A DNA stretch of 64,000 bases from an uncultured Alcanivorax sp. Its GTDB lineage: Bacteria; Pseudomonadota; Gammaproteobacteria; Pseudomonadales; Alcanivoracaceae. A program made the position numbers and the translations under genes. The notes below the pieces were generated by a model. That model did no database searches. It had not been told where the DNA came from and was given only the letters and a program-made list of their open reading frames with translations. Positions 61,597 through 64,000 of this stretch are shown one piece after another. The DNA is taken from NCBI RefSeq assembly GCF_947258575.1, contig NZ_CAMYIV010000011.1:434001-498000 (forward strand), written 5' to 3'. The stretch's first letter is position 1, and each line of letters starts with the position of its first letter.

Positions 61597-61629
61597 GCGG
61601 GCGGCTGCCGAGAAGATGCCGGACAGTAT

Positions 61630-61733
61630 CGTAGGGTGGATTAGCCTAAGCGTAATCCACCTGCTGCCTGACTGGGCAACCTGTCATCACGCCAAAACGA
61701 TGGTGGATTACGCCCAGGCTAATCCACCCTACG
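61630..61733. repeat. REP-like palindrome, GTAGGGTG family (copy 3)
   Basis: Arms CGTAGGGTGGATTAGCC... (61630-61661) and the inverse (61702-61733) are about 32 bases with few mismatches, around a 40-base centre. The first eight bases equal those of the copies at 5263 and 12540; the rest (GGATTAGCC...AATCCACC) is the variant widespread in proteobacterial genomes. It lies between converging genes. Confidence 0.85.
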
Positions 61734-61756
61734 GGAGACGCGGGACAGGGATGATG

Positions 61757-63112
61757 TCAGGTGGTTGGTGACAAGGTTTGCTGCATCCGCCAGCGCAGTC
61801 GCCAGCCTAGCAGAATGGCCGCCACGGTCAGGCCGGCGACCAGGCCGATCCAGAAGCCGGCCGGGCCCATGGGCTCGCCGAACCAGTGGGTCAGGCCCAG
61901 GCCGTAACCCAGTGGCAGGCCTACACCCCAGTAGGCGAACAGGGTCATGATCATCGGCCAGGCAGTGTCTTCGAAGCCGCGCAGGCAGCCGTTGGCGCAG
62001 ACCTGCAGGGCGTCGGATACCTGGTATAACGCTGCGAACAGCAACAGATAGGTGGCCAGTTCGATCACGTCCCGGTTATTGGTATAGATATGGGGGATCC
62101 AGCTTCTTGCCAGGACCAGCGCCGCTGCTGCCGTCACCCCCACCACGGTGGTGATACACAGTGCCACCTGCACCGCATGTCGCAGTCCCGGCTCGTCGTG
62201 GCGTCCCCTGGCATGACCCACCCGGACCGAGGCGGCCAGGGAAAAGCTGAGCGGCACCATGAAAATCAGCGAGGTGAAATTCAGGGCGATCTGGTGGCTG
62301 GCCACGATCTGTGCGCCCAGGCTGCCAATCAACAGGGCAATCACGGCAAAGATGCTGACCTCGAAAAAGATCGACAACCCCACCGGCAGGCCCAGGCGCA
62401 GCATGTACCCCAGGCTGGCCATTTCAAAATGGCGCCGGCGCAGATTGAGCGGGGCGTGCTGGTACACCGGGTGGCGGTGGGTATAAAACAGCATCATCAG
62501 CGCCATGGACCACATCACCAGGGAGGTGGCCCAGCCACAGCCCACACCGCCCATGGCAGGAAAGCCCAGCTTGCCGTAAATCAGCACATAGTTACTGGGA
62601 ATATTGATCAGCAGCCCGATCACGCTGAACAGCAGCACCGGGCGGGTGTGATTCATGGATTCCGTGTAGCTGCGCATGGCCAGCATCAGGGCGGCACCGG
62701 GCATGCCCCAGCTGAGCGCATCCAGATAGCCGCTGACCAGCGGGCGAATGGCCGGGTCCACATCCATCCATACCAGTACCGGGGCGATGCTGCGCAGGAT
62801 CAGGGCGCAGAGAATCCCCAGCCCCAGGCCCAGCCAGATGCCCTGCTGGGCGAGCGGGTTGATGCGATGGTAAGCTTCGCCGCCGAGATGGCGGGAGAGA
62901 ATCGGGGTGGCGCTCATCAGCACGCCGGTCATGAACAGAAACAGGGGCACCCAGATACTGGCGCCCACCGCCACTGCGGCCAGATCATTGGCACTGACTC
63001 TCCCTGCCATCATGGTATCCACAAAGCCATTGGCGGTCTGGGCCAACTGGCCGCCGAGAATGGGCAGGGCAAGTGTGAGCTGGGCGACGAGCTCCTGACG
63101 ACGGGATGACAT
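61757..63112 (-). CDS. MATE family multidrug efflux transporter
   Basis: A 451-residue MATE exporter with about 12 membrane helices, similar to NorM. The start RRQELVAQLTLALPILGGQLAQTANGFVDTMMAGRVSANDLAAVAVGASIW is typical, as are WVDxxPAIRPL-type loops and VQVALCITTV. It expels cationic drugs with Na+ or H+ influx. The ATG at 63112 fits homology, but no ribosome site precedes it and it lies only 16 bases from the divergent epmC start; a longer start (63178 or 63238) is possible. Confidence 0.9.
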   Translation of the reverse strand: MSSRRQELVAQLTLALPILGGQLAQTANGFVDTMMAGRVSANDLAAVAVGASIWVPLFLFMTGVLMSATPILSRHLGGEAYHRINPLAQQGIWLGLGLGILCALILRSIAPVLVWMDVDPAIRPLVSGYLDALSWGMPGAALMLAMRSYTESMNHTRPVLLFSVIGLLINIPSNYVLIYGKLGFPAMGGVGCGWATSLVMWSMALMMLFYTHRHPVYQHAPLNLRRRHFEMASLGYMLRLGLPVGLSIFFEVSIFAVIALLIGSLGAQIVASHQIALNFTSLIFMVPLSFSLAASVRVGHARGRHDEPGLRHAVQVALCITTVVGVTAAAALVLARSWIPHIYTNNRDVIELATYLLLFAALYQVSDALQVCANGCLRGFEDTAWPMIMTLFAYWGVGLPLGYGLGLTHWFGEPMGPAGFWIGLVAGLTVAAILLGWRLRWRMQQTLSPTT

Positions 63113-63128
63113 AGGCGCGACGAATCTT

Positions 63129-63725
63129 ATGGGTGATCTTGGCGGTAAACCACAGGGCCAAACAAAGGCGGCTACCATACCGCAAAGCGCTGTCCGGGGG
63201 CACCGTAGCGAGGACCTGGACAGACTGTTTAGGGCCACTTTTTTTCATTCCCACACCACTGTGCTGGAAGGTGGCGCGGACGAGCCTGTATATCGTCCGG
63301 GCAACCCCCATCGTATCTGTTATACCCGCGATTATTTCCGCAGCGCCCTGCACGAAATCGCCCACTGGTGCGTGGCGGGTTCGGCGCGGCGTCAGCAGGA
63401 AGATTATGGCTACTGGTATGCCCCGGACGGACGCAATGCCGAGCAGCAGGCGCAGTTCACCCGGGTAGAAGTGTTGCCCCAGGCTTATGAGGCGCTTTTC
63501 TGCGCTGCCTGCGGCCATCCGTTCCGGGTGTCATTGGATAACCTGAATGGGGATGCGGGGGATGAGAGGGACTTTGCAATGAAGGTGCATGACAAGGCGC
63601 GCTCCTTGGTAAAAAACGGCCTTCCCGAACGCCCCCGACTCTGGTGTCAGACCCTGGCAGATTTCTACGGTCGCACGTCTATTTCCCTGGAGGAGGGGCT
63701 TGGCGAGGTTTTTGATTGCCCTTGA
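63129..63725 (+). CDS. epmC: Elongation factor P hydroxylase
   Basis: EpmC (YfcM) hydroxylates the lysylated lysine of EF-P. Diagnostic segments are DEPVYRPG, the metal motif LHEIAHWCVAGSARR (HExxH-like), EDYGYWYAPDGRNAEQQAQFTRVEVLPQAYEALFCAA, and FRVSLDNLNGD. Its 198 residues slightly exceed E. coli EpmC (about 182) because of the N-terminus; homology begins near residue 27, and no better start codon is seen in frame. No epmA or epmB is in the window, although EpmC needs them. The stop lies before a repeat element. Confidence 0.9.
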   Translation: MGDLGGKPQGQTKAATIPQSAVRGHRSEDLDRLFRATFFHSHTTVLEGGADEPVYRPGNPHRICYTRDYFRSALHEIAHWCVAGSARRQQEDYGYWYAPDGRNAEQQAQFTRVEVLPQAYEALFCAACGHPFRVSLDNLNGDAGDERDFAMKVHDKARSLVKNGLPERPRLWCQTLADFYGRTSISLEEGLGEVFDCP

Positions 63726-63746
63726 TCAGTGGAGTGGAGCGTTTCA

Positions 63747-63900
63747 GTTAACAGTGAATAGTGAACAGTTAACAGCGACGCGACCGGGCTTTTCTTGTGC
63801 TGAAACGAAAGAGGCCGCGCTCAAATTGTGGGCGCGGCCTCTTTCGTTTCTGAATGTGCTGACCCTTGGCGCGAGCTGTTAACTGTTAACTATTCACTGC
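63747..63900. repeat. Gene-end inverted-repeat element with terminator hairpin (full copy C)
   Basis: Left arm CAGTTAACAGTGAATAGTGA and on (63747-63783), right arm GCTGTTAACTGTTAACTATT and on (63873-63900). The centre is a perfect 19-base stem starting GAAACGAAAGAGGCCGCGC (63802-63820 with 63832-63850), 11-base loop. It lies between epmC and the converging partial gene. Confidence 0.88.
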
Positions 63901-63902
63901 CC

Positions 63903-64000
63903 TTAAAGTCTGCCGCTGCGTTTCAGCATCAGATAAAGGTTGTTGATCTGCGCCGGCATGTGCTGCGGGGTGGTAGCAGTGACCAGGGCGCCGGCGTGGC
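63903..64000 (-). CDS. Partial CDS, C-terminal 31 residues
   Basis: The end of a minus-strand gene runs off the window. The last residues read HAGALVTATTPQHMPAQINN and LYLMLKRSGRL before TAA. The tail is an amphipathic helix. It is too short to assign. Its stop is adjacent to the right arm of repeat copy C. Confidence 0.5.
   Translation of the reverse strand, partial: HAGALVTATTPQHMPAQINNLYLMLKRSGRL

Overview
The window reads as chromosomal core DNA of a GC-rich gammaproteobacterium. Gene content is Pseudomonas/Oceanospirillales-like: SthA, RsmC, RlmM, EpmC, Hda, a PA0069-type radical SAM protein, NAD-specific glutamate dehydrogenase, and a FadA/FadB pair. I suspect Alcanivorax or a close marine relative, but this rests on remembered family resemblance, not on a search. 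I see no prophage, IS element, integrase, rRNA operon or CRISPR array.

Layout. 1-4.7 kb: the end of a receiver-domain protein, overlapped convergently by a 7TMR-DISM hybrid histidine kinase, then a PhoD-like phosphatase. 4.7-10.3 kb: a candidate Rsm/Csr-type small RNA, a DUF2288 protein and the 1603-residue glutamate dehydrogenase. 10.3-14 kb: an SOS-controlled radical SAM gene, a short-chain dehydrogenase behind two TetR-like operators, and a TetR-hydrolase pair. 14-25.5 kb: a Cys-rich membrane protein convergent with a rhomboid protease, a thioesterase-fold protein, a DUF748 protein, a spermidine-synthase-like protein, Slt, RsmC and an epimerase. 25.6-31.9 kb: tRNA-Gly(CCC), SOS-controlled umuDC, a patatin-like phospholipase, an AraC regulator and a SIMPL lipoprotein. 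32-38.8 kb: apbC, dcd, two DUF3108 proteins, purN-purM, a DUF2066 protein and hda. 38.9-43.4 kb: a 1483-residue surface protein that looks like two tandem paralogues fused in frame. 43.4-51.2 kb: lapA-like, sthA, smr, a PilZ protein, a 52-residue charged protein, a double-GST_N protein and fadA-fadB. 51.2-64 kb: a VOC protein, PPK2 plus Na/Pi symporter, a stand-alone receiver, an AraC regulator, purU, an outer-membrane barrel, rlmM, an MFS transporter, tusA, a gamma-glutamylcyclotransferase, a MATE exporter and epmC.

The most unusual structure lies between genes. At many convergent gene junctions there is an inverted-repeat element: arms of quasi-repetitive sequence (GTTAAC/GTGAATAG-type, CTAGCTAC-type or GACGCCT-type) around a hairpin that looks like a two-way terminator. 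Three nearly full copies (45.2, 60.0, 63.8 kb) share a GC-rich AGAGGCCGCG hairpin, and the arms sometimes supply the stop codon of the neighbouring gene. Separate REP-like palindromes starting GTAGGGTG occur at 5.3, 12.5 and 61.6 kb.

Functional themes are fatty-acid and amino-acid catabolism (FadAB, glutamate dehydrogenase, SthA), purine/one-carbon metabolism (PurN, PurM, PurU, Dcd), polyphosphate/phosphate handling (PhoD-like, PPK2, NptA-like), SOS response (two clear LexA boxes) and RNA modification/translation (RsmC, RlmM, TusA, EpmC). All functions are from motif recognition by eye; no database search was run.
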